Source: Halichondria panicea
Taxonomy: Eukaryota; Porifera; Demospongiae; Suberitida; Halichondriidae
DNA: 64,000 bases
Assembly (NCBI RefSeq): GCF_963675165.1
Contig: NC_087393.1
Coordinates: forward strand, 2,361,502 to 2,425,501
Reading direction: 5' to 3'
Shown: piece by piece, positions 1 to 11,100 of the stretch
Layout: each line of letters opens with the position of its first letter
How positions within the stretch are numbered: the stretch's first letter is position 1
The notes under the pieces: model-generated
The model's input: the letters and a program-made list of their open reading frames with translations, nothing else
Told to the model about the DNA's origin: nothing
The model's database searches: none
Translations under genes and position numbers: made by a program

Positions 1-443
1 GACCTGTTTTTAAAGGCATTTTGTAATGACAGGTCAATTATTGCTTAAGTCAAGTTCTTATGTTTCTCTTGGCCCCAAGGCTTGGCAAATTGTCGTGAAC
101 CGTATAAAGCAATGATCACATCTAGATCTATATACATTGCTGATTCTCTATATAATAGAAGAAGAAGATGCATGTGGAAAAGATTGTGTGGATTTTATTT
201 TATAACCTCCAAGAAAAACTCCTAAAGGATACACCTCTTGCTTTGAATTCTCTGTACAGCTTGCATATAGGACTGGAACCTTGCAAAGACCTGGGTTGAA
301 CTGCATGGCAACTAGCTCTATGTATAGAATGGTTATAGCATGCATGAGGCTTTATGTCCCAATGCTCGATGGCTGCATGAGGATCAACACTATAACCATC
401 TAACCTCACTCACCAAGACACTGCCCTTTTTTGATAGCAACAG

Positions 444-908
444 CTTCGAAAACTGAGTGAGAATGATAATGGCAGCCTGGAAAGCCTTCTACAAAGAGTG
501 AATATTAATCTTATTGTTGAAAAGGTATACCTGACTCCTTTTAGGCAGGTATTTGAATGTATGTTAATTCCCTATAGATCTAGTTTCTTATAGATCTAGT
601 GCATTAGAAACAGCCTTAATTGTATGCATGCATGCATGCACTCATCAATGAATGATTTCAGCAGACACAGAAGAGCAACCATTATTCTCGAATTACCCAC
701 CAAGAAATAGTGAAGAATATGGCTTTGGGGCTCATTACAACCAACAGATAGAAGTAAGTCAGTTTTTCCTAACATTGAACACAAACACCATGGCAAATTG
801 CCAAGTGCTTTTTCAGGGAGTCTGCAGACATCATCTCGATTTAGCTTACCCAACGAGAACTCATTAGATCTGAGTCGACAATCATTGAAAAAAGAAGAAG
901 AGTCTTGA
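444..908 (+). CDS. possible 3' exons of a gene entering from the left edge
   Basis: Three stretches look like internal or terminal exons on the plus strand. 444-524 is open for 27 codons between a cag acceptor and a gtatac donor. 662-753 is open between atttcag and gtaagt. 817-908 follows tttttcag and ends in TGA, and reads as a Ser/Lys/Glu-rich tail. The splice phases do not all agree: 444-524 exits in phase 0, while the best frames of the other two need one carried base. An exon is therefore missing or one call is wrong. No family is recognised. The stretch overlaps an antisense open frame at 596-1162, and the two could be convergent genes or one could be false. Confidence 0.3.
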
Positions 909-1162
909 GAGTATTTAATCTTCTCATGGAAACTCCCACACCCAGGAGCGTGCTCCATTGCATGTTTTACCCTCAAACGAGCCAAGGAACATATCCAAAA
1001 GGCAACTAGCTCTTTCTCACACCCGTGTATAGAGCTTTCACGACTAGCTGATGCCACTTCACAGCACTTATCACGAACAATCTCACTGTAACTGCTCTCA
1101 CCAATTCTTATGTGTGAGTTAATAGTCCATACAATGATGATAATCATGAAAACAACTTTCAC
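850..1162 (-). CDS. candidate secreted cysteine-containing protein, first exon
   Basis: The minus-strand frame opens at 1162 with a strong signal-peptide-like start (MKVVFMIIIIVWTINSH) followed by a polar region holding a CC pair and further cysteines. A gtaagc donor-like site falls at 844-849, so the coding exon may stop at 850, although the frame stays open to 596. No domain is recognised. The cysteine pattern is loosely like small disulfide-rich extracellular modules, but not enough to name one. It overlaps the candidate plus-strand exons at 662-908. Confidence 0.3.
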
Positions 1163-1910
1163 CGCAAGCTAAGATACCCGATTTTATATTATTGTGGTCC
1201 GTATATACATGGGTCAGATTGCTTTAGAGTACAATATGGCCATAATCTTATAACTGTAATAGTGATGATTATACAATTCAGTAATGCCCTTGCAAATATA
1301 AACTTATACTTAGTCATTTCCAAAGTAGAATTTGAATATAAATCCCTTAATGTATAACGTACCCCCAAATATTGCTAATTTATTGCATGGTGATTTTGTA
1401 TTGACTATTTATCCAACGGGGACAGAGGAAGGCATGTCAGAGCTTCTCTCAGTTGAGCTTGCCAGACTACAAGATGGTCAATACTTCTATCCATGCTTAT
1501 AGAAAGCCATTCTCTATGTCCATGCAAACAGCCACAGTCCACAATACAATACACTGGCCTAGCCCTGTGAAGATCGAGCAGATCCAAAAGTACGAAGACT
1601 GCAAGACAAAAGGTTTATTAATTTTTCTCCAAATTGTGTGGACAAAGACACACAAACCTGAAACTTTCCTTCTCTCTTCATCCATATGGAGTCTTGTAAC
1701 TGAAGAGAGGCGTTCAAAACTGCACCAAGTGTATCGAGATACGAGGCTTGCACTACAATTGACAATGGCATTATTAACTTTGAAGAAGATTTTATCTTTT
1801 CGTCTGCATGTCAATCCAGAAGATCATGACACAATCAAACAATACAAACACCCATCTTGTATTCATGATTCAAACCGAAGTGCATGTATAAGTAGTCTAT
1901 ATAATTATAA
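1163..1910. other. stretch without a supported gene
   Basis: Open frames exist on both strands over 1405-1914, the longest being 153 codons on the plus strand from 1453. They overlap each other, lack recognisable domains and have no convincing splice partners. I see no RNA gene. The stretch ends at the boundary of the large inverted-repeat element. Confidence 0.4.
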
Positions 1911-2257
1911 CTAGAGTAAAGTATCAATCACCGGACGTCATCATATGTCGGACACCAATATCGTCAAAACTACAAAAGATACAGACACCATTCAAAGACC
2001 ATTTTAAAGCTAATGTATTATACTATCTATTCTCCAAATTGTGTAGTTATACTGTGAAAATTGTTTGTTTTACAGCTGAAAGAAAACGCTGTCCGGTGGT
2101 AGCGATTGTCAGACAAAAACAACGTAAGTTCGGACAGTGCTGATATTCTCACCAGTAAGGACTCCTGCGAAAATGTAAGAACTGAGCACTATAGCGGAAC
2201 TCTTTAGCTAGCTGCAGACCAAAAATGAAGCTCAAACTCCTATCAGGCTCTGCACTA

Positions 2258-2302
2258 GCCTCGACTCAAGTCCGCTTTACAGCGGCCTTGAATCGAGGCT
2301 AG
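2258..2302. mobile_element. 45-base hairpin insertion with 10-base flanking repeats
   Basis: The left arm of the large element carries 45 bases absent from the otherwise matching right arm. The insert is nearly a perfect hairpin (AGCCTCGACTCAAGTCCGCT pairs with its far end), and the decamer CTCTGCACTA stands on both sides (2248-2257 and 2303-2312) but only once in the right arm. This is what a very small transposed element with a target-site duplication would leave. Confidence 0.6.
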
Positions 2303-2779
2303 CTCTGCACTACACTCAGTTGAACTGGTAAAGGTATCTCGATCAATAAATCGGACATTGCGGTTATGATCAATTAACTGGACACTGTCTTTTACAGTGC
2401 TGCTGGGCTCAAAATGATGTCTAATACTATCAGACTTTGCATATTATACTTTTCTGCAACTTGCTGACTCTATTAATATAAAACAAAACGTATACATCAA
2501 TCATGATAAACAATGTTCAATGTTCTTTGTTGTACTCTGATCTACCTAACAGATCTTGTGACTGGCGGACCTTCACACAAACGGAAACCACACTGTAAAA
2601 ACAAAACATATATTTTCAGATATCATACTGGAAATGTTGCTGAGAATAAACAATTGCACACATTGACAGGAATAACTTTTTTACCTCATCCACACTTTTT
2701 TTGGCTCGCATGACTTTGTATGATACAAAGTCTCTAGTTACATAATTTGTATTGTGAACAGAGCAAAGTGCATAATAAA

Positions 2780-4190
2780 AATTAGTGTCTTTTTGTATAC
2801 CCTGAAAATGAAAATGTTCTGGCCACATTCACTAATACCTTTGATGCCGTGGACAGCGGAGGTATAGTCTCGTTAGAATAAATAAATAAAAACACAACAC
2901 TGTGAGTGGGAATTAAACTATAACCTTTGACTCCCAGAGTGCTTGCAGCCTTGGGCGCTGGTTTACTCCCTCTTCTGAGTGTCATTTTGAACCCTGAAAA
3001 ATTGATTCTACATAATTATAAGCACGTTCAATAATACCTTTGATGCCTTGGACAACGGAGGTAGTCTTATCAGAAGTAGCTAGAATAGATTATTAAAACA
3101 CAACACTGCATGCGACTGGAAATTTAACTAACCTTTGACTTCCAGAGTGCCTTCAGCCTTGGGTTCTGGTTCACTCCCTCTTTTGAGTGTCCTTTTTGAC
3201 CCTGAAAATTTGTATGACTTTCATACCACATATATACGTATGGGCATGTTTAATATCTTTGATACCTTTTGCAGACGTAGATCTGCATGAACCATTGGTG
3301 GTAGTCTCGTCAGAAGTATAGCTGGAATAATGGGAATTAAAATACAATATACTGTGACTGAGCAACATAAACAAACATTTGACTCCCAGTGTGCCTATAC
3401 AGCCTTGGGCACTTCTCTTCTGAGAGACCTCTTGCATGGGTTCTGAAAAATTAAAGACTTTTGTGCCACGTGTATTAATTGGCATTTACTTTACTGATAC
3501 CTGTGATGCTCTTAACAGACGTAACATCATCGGAAGTAGATCTAGTCTCGTCAAGAGTATAGCTGGAAAATTGGATACATAAACACAATTAACACGAAAT
3601 GGGACTGGGCAATGAACTATATAACCTTTGACTTCTACAGTCTTGGGCGCTGGAGTAAAACAAGGCTATAGTCTAGAGTATAAAGTGCACGTGCAACAAC
3701 TATTTTTAGACATAAGCATCCGCCTATTTATAATACGATAGATTGTAGTTGCATGCCCTCTTCTCTTTATAAGCCCTTGGTAATACCCTTTACAGACGTA
3801 ATACTATATACGGAGGTATTAGGTAGTCATTAAACAAACCTTTGACTCCAAGTGTACTTACAGCCTTGAGCATTGCTTTACACCTTCTTCTTATCGTCTT
3901 CTTGTAAGATGTTTATGCCACATAATAATGTACACGATAATACACATTTCGAAATAAGATACCTGTGATGCCCTTTGCAGACGTAGCAACATCGGAGGTA
4001 GATTTAGTCTCGATCGTCAGCAGCTAGTAGCTGCATGGATACATATAAAACACAACACGGAATGGGACTGGGAAAAAAACTACAACCTTTGACTCCCAGA
4101 GTGCCTACTGTACGTACTGTAACAGTATTGTGTGGTGGTTTACCCCCTCTTCTGCATGGGTGTCCTCCTAGACTCTGAAAATTCCGTGTG
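2780..4190 (-). repeat. array of duplicated exon-like units inside the inverted-repeat element
   Basis: On the minus strand about six degenerate units of roughly 200-300 bases follow one another. Each has a segment A (for example 2937-2993, encoding a Lys/Arg/Pro-rich stretch ending TLGVKG) followed by a gt donor, and a segment B (for example 2841-2870, 3035-3066, 3503-3550, 3965-4012) starting after a gag/aag acceptor with ACTA and ending ATCAAAG or ATCACAG before gtat. Segment B units read as Thr/Ser-rich peptides such as TKSTSDVATSAKGITG. They look like duplicated alternating exons of a repetitive, probably disordered protein, or the decayed remains of one. No complete gene can be assembled. 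Confidence 0.5.
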
Positions 4191-4348
4191 CTGGTATATA
4201 TATAGAGTTGGAACGGTGAAGATCGTGATCACGTGACCTTGCTCCAGATATTCGAAAGTGCAAGTCGATCATCCGAGCCTAGGAAAACGATTTTGCTATT
4301 GTTTTACATTGTGTCCTGATTATTATTAAAATGTTTTATAAATGATGC

Positions 4349-4383
4349 ATGAGCGCCAGCAAGTTGTGGATTCTACCTTGTCA
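4349..4383 (+). CDS. candidate first coding exon of the STRA6-like gene
   Basis: An ATG at 4349 is followed by eleven codons and a CA|gtgagt donor. The two carried bases fit the phase required by the exon at 5646. It lies inside the 3-kb inverted-repeat element, so if real the start codon is supplied by a mobile element. No other phase-compatible start was found in 4971-5645. A first exon this short is weak evidence. Confidence 0.3.
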
Positions 4384-4970
4384 GTGAGTATACATGATCT
4401 AAACTAGATCTATACTACCTGTATGCTCATAGGCAACCGTCTTTGGCTGTTAATTTAACCATGAATACTAGATATACAAGTAACTTACCATTTTCATGTG
4501 CTGTATAAAAGAGAAATGGTTCAAAAGTGGCCTTTGTAAGATTGTCCGGTTAATAAATATTATTGATCATAACTGCAATGTCCGATTTATTGATCGAGAT
4601 ACCTTTACCAGTTCAACTGAGTGTAGTGCAGAGCCTGATAGGAGTTTGAGCTTCATTTTTGGTCTGCAGCTAGCTAAAGAGTTCCGCTATAGTGCTCAGT
4701 TCTTACATTTTCGCAGGAGTCCTTACTGGTGAGAATATCAGCACTGTCCGAACTTACGTTGTTTTTGTCTGACAATCGCTACCACCGGACAGCGTTTTCT
4801 TTCAGCTGTAAAACAAACAATTTTCACAGTATAACTACACAATTTGGAGAATAGATAGTATAATACATTAGCTTTAAAATGGTCTTTGAATGGTGTCTGT
4901 ATCTTTTGTAGTTTTGACGATATCGGTGTCCGACATATGATGACGTCCGGTGATTGATACTTTACTCTAG

Positions 4971-5645
4971 CCTAAGACTGGTGCATGCAGTCAATTTTGT
5001 GAAACCTCATCTATATTGATTGCATGGGTGCGTGCAAAGGTGTGGTGTGGTTAAAGTTATGTGACTGTCTATAATTTAATATAAATAGTGTCTAGATTAG
5101 TTGTCTACTAGAAATCATAGCCTGCAGCCAGTGGTCCTTTCTCGGCAACGCCATCAAGCAGATCATCTGATGATGGAGGCTCCTAAGTATTTAACTTTTG
5201 TATAGCCATGTTTAATCTATATTCGAAATAATTAATGCATGAGGTGCCCTAGATTTATAATTATTAGAACTACCATGCAGTGAGTATACTAAGCAATCTA
5301 GTAAATCTAGATCTATCATAGTAATATAGATCTATAAATATGCATCCGATTTACCCGTGTTAGTCTACCTTATACCATATATATAATATTATACCATAGT
5401 TGATGTAATCACAGCGACACTCTATAATTATACGAAATAATAATAGCATCATATTATTATTATGATGTTAATATACATGTAGATAATTGTTTCTTGTACA
5501 TAATATTATATATGTAGTCTCAAAAAATTTATGATGCTGTATATTCCATTAACTACGTACGGTCTATAATAATTATGTTTGCGAAATCATCATGGCACTA
5601 GTCTATGGTATATGTTTCATGAATATTGTTCATCTCTCCTCACAG
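4971..5645. other. AT-rich stretch without a supported gene
   Basis: The sequence between the inverted-repeat element and the first firm STRA6-like exon is AT-rich, with short palindromic runs around 5380-5560. No open frame has a recognisable domain. It may hold the promoter or first intron of the STRA6-like gene. Confidence 0.4.
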
Positions 5646-8064
5646 CTCTAGTGTCAATGTATGTGCATCGAAGTATGGAACTGCCGATAATGCATTTCTT
5701 TGGGTCTGCATTGTTCTTGGTGTAAGTATCAATCACACACACTCTATAATTATGTTGCGCTCAGTGCCATGCATGAATATGCATAGCTACTTTAGTTATA
5801 TCTGGTACTGTGTACCATTGCTAATCTATAGATCTAGTGCTACTATAAAAGGTTAACTGTGCGTTTACTTTTGGCCAATTAAACACACATGTATGCAGAT
5901 GCTAGTAGTGATTGGGCTCAGCTTCACATACCAGAGAATCAACCTGTGTAAGCAACTGTGCTGGAGCTTACCTGGAATTGTACAGTGAGTATTGTAATCA
6001 CTCAGATCTGAAGACACACAATTTTTGTGGTAGTCTAGTTCATCAGAATTTATATGATCCTTGAAATAATGACTGTCAGCAGCACAATAGCAATGGTATT
6101 TTTTATAGCAATTTATGCTGTAAAGCAAAGGATCGATGCACAAACTCCCTATGAAAAAATTGCCTATAATTATGTTGATAACAATTACCATGTGTAATAC
6201 AGGCCAGTGAACCTGCTCACCCACTCAGCTGATTACATCATCAACCTCGTACTCTTTGCTGCTCTATCTGGAGACATTGGTATAGTTCTGATGACGCAGC
6301 ATATGAAGTTACCTACTACCAACCCTTATACAGCCATCTTTTATCAAACAGGTATAATCGGCACTGTACTCTTTGCTAAACACGCATTATAGGCATAGTG
6401 TTGCTATAATTTGAGGATTTTCACTGATTTTAGACCACCCTGCTGTATTGTGCACGCTTATATAAACCGGCACCGGGCAGATTTATTCCCTAACTGAGGT
6501 TTCAGGACGTGGCGTGTTTAAGGCCTTGAACCATCATTGAATCACCGGCATTTAATCCAGACCAGGCGCTTATTCAGCCAGTATAATTGTATTCGACTTA
6601 ATACTGTACAAAAGTAGATATGAGTAGGTATCTTGTATTTCTTTGTCTGAAATCAGTATAAAATTTGTCTTTGATAGTTTTGACGCCCGTATTCTCTGTC
6701 CTGGAAGTGTCGGTGAAGTACTTCCCCCTGTTCTCGTGTGTAGACGCTCCAATACCCCTCGTAGGACACATAGTTGGTCTGATCTACCTGCCATTCCTGT
6801 AAGTATGACACTAATTGATATACCATATAAGGAAATTTGTTGTAGCCCACATTAATGTTAAATGGAACATTTGTGTGGGTGTTCCTTGCATTAAATTAAA
6901 TTTAAATTAAATTAAATTAAAGATGGAGCTGGCAATCTTTACTCCAATCAAAATCAACCGGTTCTCGTACCTGCAATACTATAATCATTGTGCTTGGCCT
7001 CAGTAGATCAGAATATGACGCTCCAATTGTGTGAGCCCTGAGTGCTCTTAATTGATAGTGTTTACATTAGCTGCTTAATTATCCTTTCAAAGTTGATACT
7101 GCGTGTACATGTGTGACGAAAGTGCTCACTGTAACACTCAGGGCCATCCTACACTTTTAGTATTGTATAAGGATCCCCACCTATCTGTATACAACCCTGG
7201 ATTCCTACACAGCGGCATGAACGCCCACGAGTCAGCTAGCAAGCGAACAATCCAGTGGTGGCCATGCATTGCCCATGCATGCACCTTTCCCAGACAGATC
7301 TTGTATTATAGAGACATTCATATTATTGGATGGAGTATAACCTCTAATTTGGCTAAAGCCCATGCAACTCTCATCATACCATAGGCTCTGTCATATCATT
7401 GTGAGGGACGTTGGACTCTCTTGTGTCCTCGGCAACAGCAATGATGTTATTGTAAGACTGTGCATGTGACTGCATGTAGCTCAATACAACACTTGTGGAG
7501 ATCAACGTTTGCCCATGCATGTTTCTATAAATAAATACACCACAAATTCCACCCTGAGTGAGTACTCACTCTGTTGTGAGAACAATTTTTGTCGAGGTCA
7601 GCTTGCCCACGAAGATTACCCACTATACGCATGTAGCGGTATGTAGTGAATGATCCATCTATCCCTATTAAGTTTCCTGAACTAACACTCAATGTTTGGT
7701 TTTGTCCCAATGCATGATACAGACTGGCCTGTACATAGGCATGAGACTGCCCATCTACCTTGTGCTCCTATGCATAGTCGTGTGGTACATTTATGCTGTT
7801 GTGCGTGACTGTGTCTTGTGTCGCAAGCTGGGCTTTGGCACAGCAGTGAGTTGATTGTTTCTTTTGGTATGCATGTGCATGTAAATTATAGTGTCAGTTA
7901 TCTTGATTCGAATATTTTCGCATACTATAAACGATTGTGTACATACGTATGGTGTACACTTACTGATCGACTACTTGTAACAGATGGAGCAACTTAATGG
8001 GGCCCATCGAACGTACAACTATTACAAGCAGTGTGTTACACATCTCTTCAAAAAGTAAGTTCAC

Positions 8065-8162
<98 letters not shown>

Positions 8163-11100
8163 GTGTGTCAATGTAGTATGCGTGTGAATTATGATTATAA
8201 ATGCATTACATACTACATGCAGGAAACTTCAGAATTCTAGGTGTCTCTCTTCTTTCTGTCCATGCATTCTTTCACGTGAGCAAATATTGTAACTTGATTT
8301 CGTATGCGTATACTACGTAGGTACACATACAAACAATGTCACGTATACATTTAGGTGTATGTGTTCCACTATCCATCTATTCACACTGTACGTAGCTACA
8401 TTGATAGCTTCAATTCATTAGTATAATTATATACGACTGTTACTTAATTCTTTCAGCTCGAAAGTTGCCTCTCAGATTTTCTGCAGCAGTGACTGTCTCA
8501 ACATTAATTCTCTATCAGGTATATCATGTATTTCCGCTTCTATGAGGGACCAGAGATTTAGAGACTTAGAGAACATTTGCAATAAAGCACAAATCAGTAC
8601 CAAAAGGCTGCAGCTGAAAACATGTTAATACCTAAGCTAATCAAAATAACTTCCTAGAACAGATAACACAAGACAGTACTAAATGAACAACGAGCCTGGT
8701 CACAAGAGTTTCACAACATCCTATTAAACATCTAACCCCAAAAGATGGACAACAAATTAAGTTAATGCGATGACGAGTACAGTATAAGTTAACCGTCTAA
8801 GACAATAGACATGAAGAATCTAATAAAGGAAGTAAAGGAAGTAAAAGAAGTAACTAGAGCCACAAGCCTATAGTTAGCCACATTATAGTTAATAGTGTTC
8901 CTACAGTGGCCGAGAAGGGTCACCCGCCTCCGCCTACCGCCACAATGAACCGCGTGTGGATGTTTTGTTAACAGCGCACGCTTAATTCTAAACGCTTGCG
9001 GTAAACACATTAAGCGCGCGCGGTTGTTCCTGATGTCCGCACGCGGTAGGAGACACACAGCGCGCGCAGTTAAACAAAGAGCCGCCGACAAGTTTTAAGA
9101 TCAGTCTGCACAAGGTCAAAGGTCCATCAATCATGTCCTGCAGTCTGCAAGGAATACCTTGCGTTAAGTAGAATCCAGATATGATTTATTGACCTTTGAC
9201 CTTGTGCAGACTGATCTTAAAATTTGTTGGCGGCTCTTAATTTGTTTAACCGCGCGCGGTTTGTTGTGGCGATAGGCGTAAGCGGGTGACCCTTCTCGGC
9301 CACCGTATGTCCAGTGTGAGGTAGTGTCCTCACAGCTTCAATTTTTTGTAAGTACTGACACTTGTAATAATAATTATCCTTAATAAAATAATATCTCAAA
9401 TTAGATTATGCATGCAAAATATAATTAGTTTGCGGGACATACCCTTTAACGTATATGGCCCGTGAGACTAGCAACTAGTTACATGTAACAGTATCCTTAA
9501 AATAATATCAGAGTATGCATGCAATATGTTAGTTCGCGGGGCCATGCCTTCAACGTATAATTATATGTGAGACTAGCAACTAGACTAGTTACATGTCATA
9601 CGTGTGCATGTATATTGTATGTATGCTGCACCAGGACTCTTAATAATTCCATGATTGTGTCCGGCCTTGCAGGTTTGTTTCCTTCTGAGTGGCAGTTTGT
9701 TTAATTTTCTCTCATTTCTGGAACGTATACTGGGGGAAAACGAATCATTCCTTGTCCAATGGTTCGAAACTAATCATCTTCCTGGTGGTTTTTATACTGC
9801 AATCCTGGAGGTCGCACGGTCCCTGTTGGGTACGTGCATATAATAATTCAGTATAATTATGCTTCAGATTCACTTTTAGTATTCACATTGGCATTAACAT
9901 AATTATTATTGGCAGGCATATCATTGAGCTTTTTAGATTATACCGTATAGGGGGTATATTTTGAGGGTATAACTTTTGCGGAATGACCATTAGAGAGGTT
10001 TTCGCAGATTTAATTTTCGCTATATGGTAGTTAAGACTGGATACGGTTGAACAAGTTCGAACATTGATCATATCTGATATCTGCCTGCTCAACAATAATT
10101 AACCATAGTAGCCTTTTTTGATATGTGGATCGTTTCGTGCAACAACCGTATATATAGCATTTATACCCATCAATTTTGTATCGCATGCATGCATGCATGC
10201 TGCAAAAAGGCTGCTTTCCGCAAAAATTAAATCGACGGAAACCTTCTAGCGGTCTTTCCGTGAAAATGTGTACCCTCGAAGTATACCCTATAATCATAAA
10301 TACGGTATTGCAGTATAGACTTTCATTAATCCTGTCACCCTTGGGACAGTGCAGTTTGGTCGCAATAGCGAGGCGCGCGTGGCTGCATTCCGAAAATAGC
10401 CTCGAATCAAATGACTAATTTTGTAGTTCTGTCTCATCATTATGCTCTTTAACCAATTTTCTTCTGCCAAACCACATCCAAAACGTCCGTAATAAACAAA
10501 CCTAGTTTAGGGCAGCCAGAACTTACCAGTAAATAGCGACTGGCCGCATTTCAGGGCGAGTTTTATGCTGTAATGATCATGCTGTAATGATCAAGCTATT
10601 ATTACCGCACTTACGTCACCACTATTCATTGGTCTCTGTACGATACATAGAAAAATAACATACAGCCCTAGGCATGCACAGTTTCAAGGTGTTTTTCATT
10701 TGTTTAAGAAAGTAAAGAAACAGAAAGCCAAGCTTTACGGTACTAAGACTCCAAGCAACGACAGAAACACAGAAGCTACTCTCCAACAAGATGGCTAAGC
10801 CTCCATGGGTCCATGGGCGTGGTTATAATTTTATCCCAAGAGAAAAGATTGCAACTCCATGCACCGGTAAGGGACGTCGAATGGCCAACACTTGGACCAT
10901 TGAAGCTCCTGAGCATCTGTAGGAGTCGACTCTTGTTGCTCAACCAGGGCCGTAGCCACCAACTTTAGAGTGGTCAGGTTATGAAATGGAAAAATCGGCG
11001 CGCATAGCGCGCCGAAATTTTTTGGGGCCATGCCCACTTCCGGTATCGTTGGTTACGCCCCTTGTCTACTGCTGGACTAGATTCTGTTTAGCTTTAAAGC

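Larger units (their letters stand above)
1911..4970. mobile_element. 3.06-kb element with long terminal inverted repeats
   Basis: Bases 1911 to about 2400 are repeated as the reverse complement at about 4530-4970. The ends read CTAGAGTAAAGTATCAATCA and its complement, and the flanking CTAG is palindromic, so it is either the tip of the repeat or a 4-base target duplication. The arms are about 450-490 bases and nearly identical, apart from a 45-base insertion in the left arm. Between the arms lies an array of duplicated small exon-like units. No transposase is visible. Long arms with a captured gene segment suggest a non-autonomous DNA transposon or foldback element. The family is unknown to me. 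Confidence 0.8.

Noticed and set aside
1453..1914. 153-codon frame on the plus strand, with antisense 105-codon frame
   Set aside because: No domain, no splice context, no bias distinguishing either strand, and the frame ends at the transposon boundary.
8031..8240. Open frame through the TG/CG repeat
   Set aside because: A dinucleotide and tetranucleotide repeat is open in several frames; the Val-Cys repeat product has no support, and the real exon ends at 8054.
10176..10418. 80-codon plus-strand frame
   Set aside because: Starts inside a MITE and crosses its end; non-coding repeat sequence.
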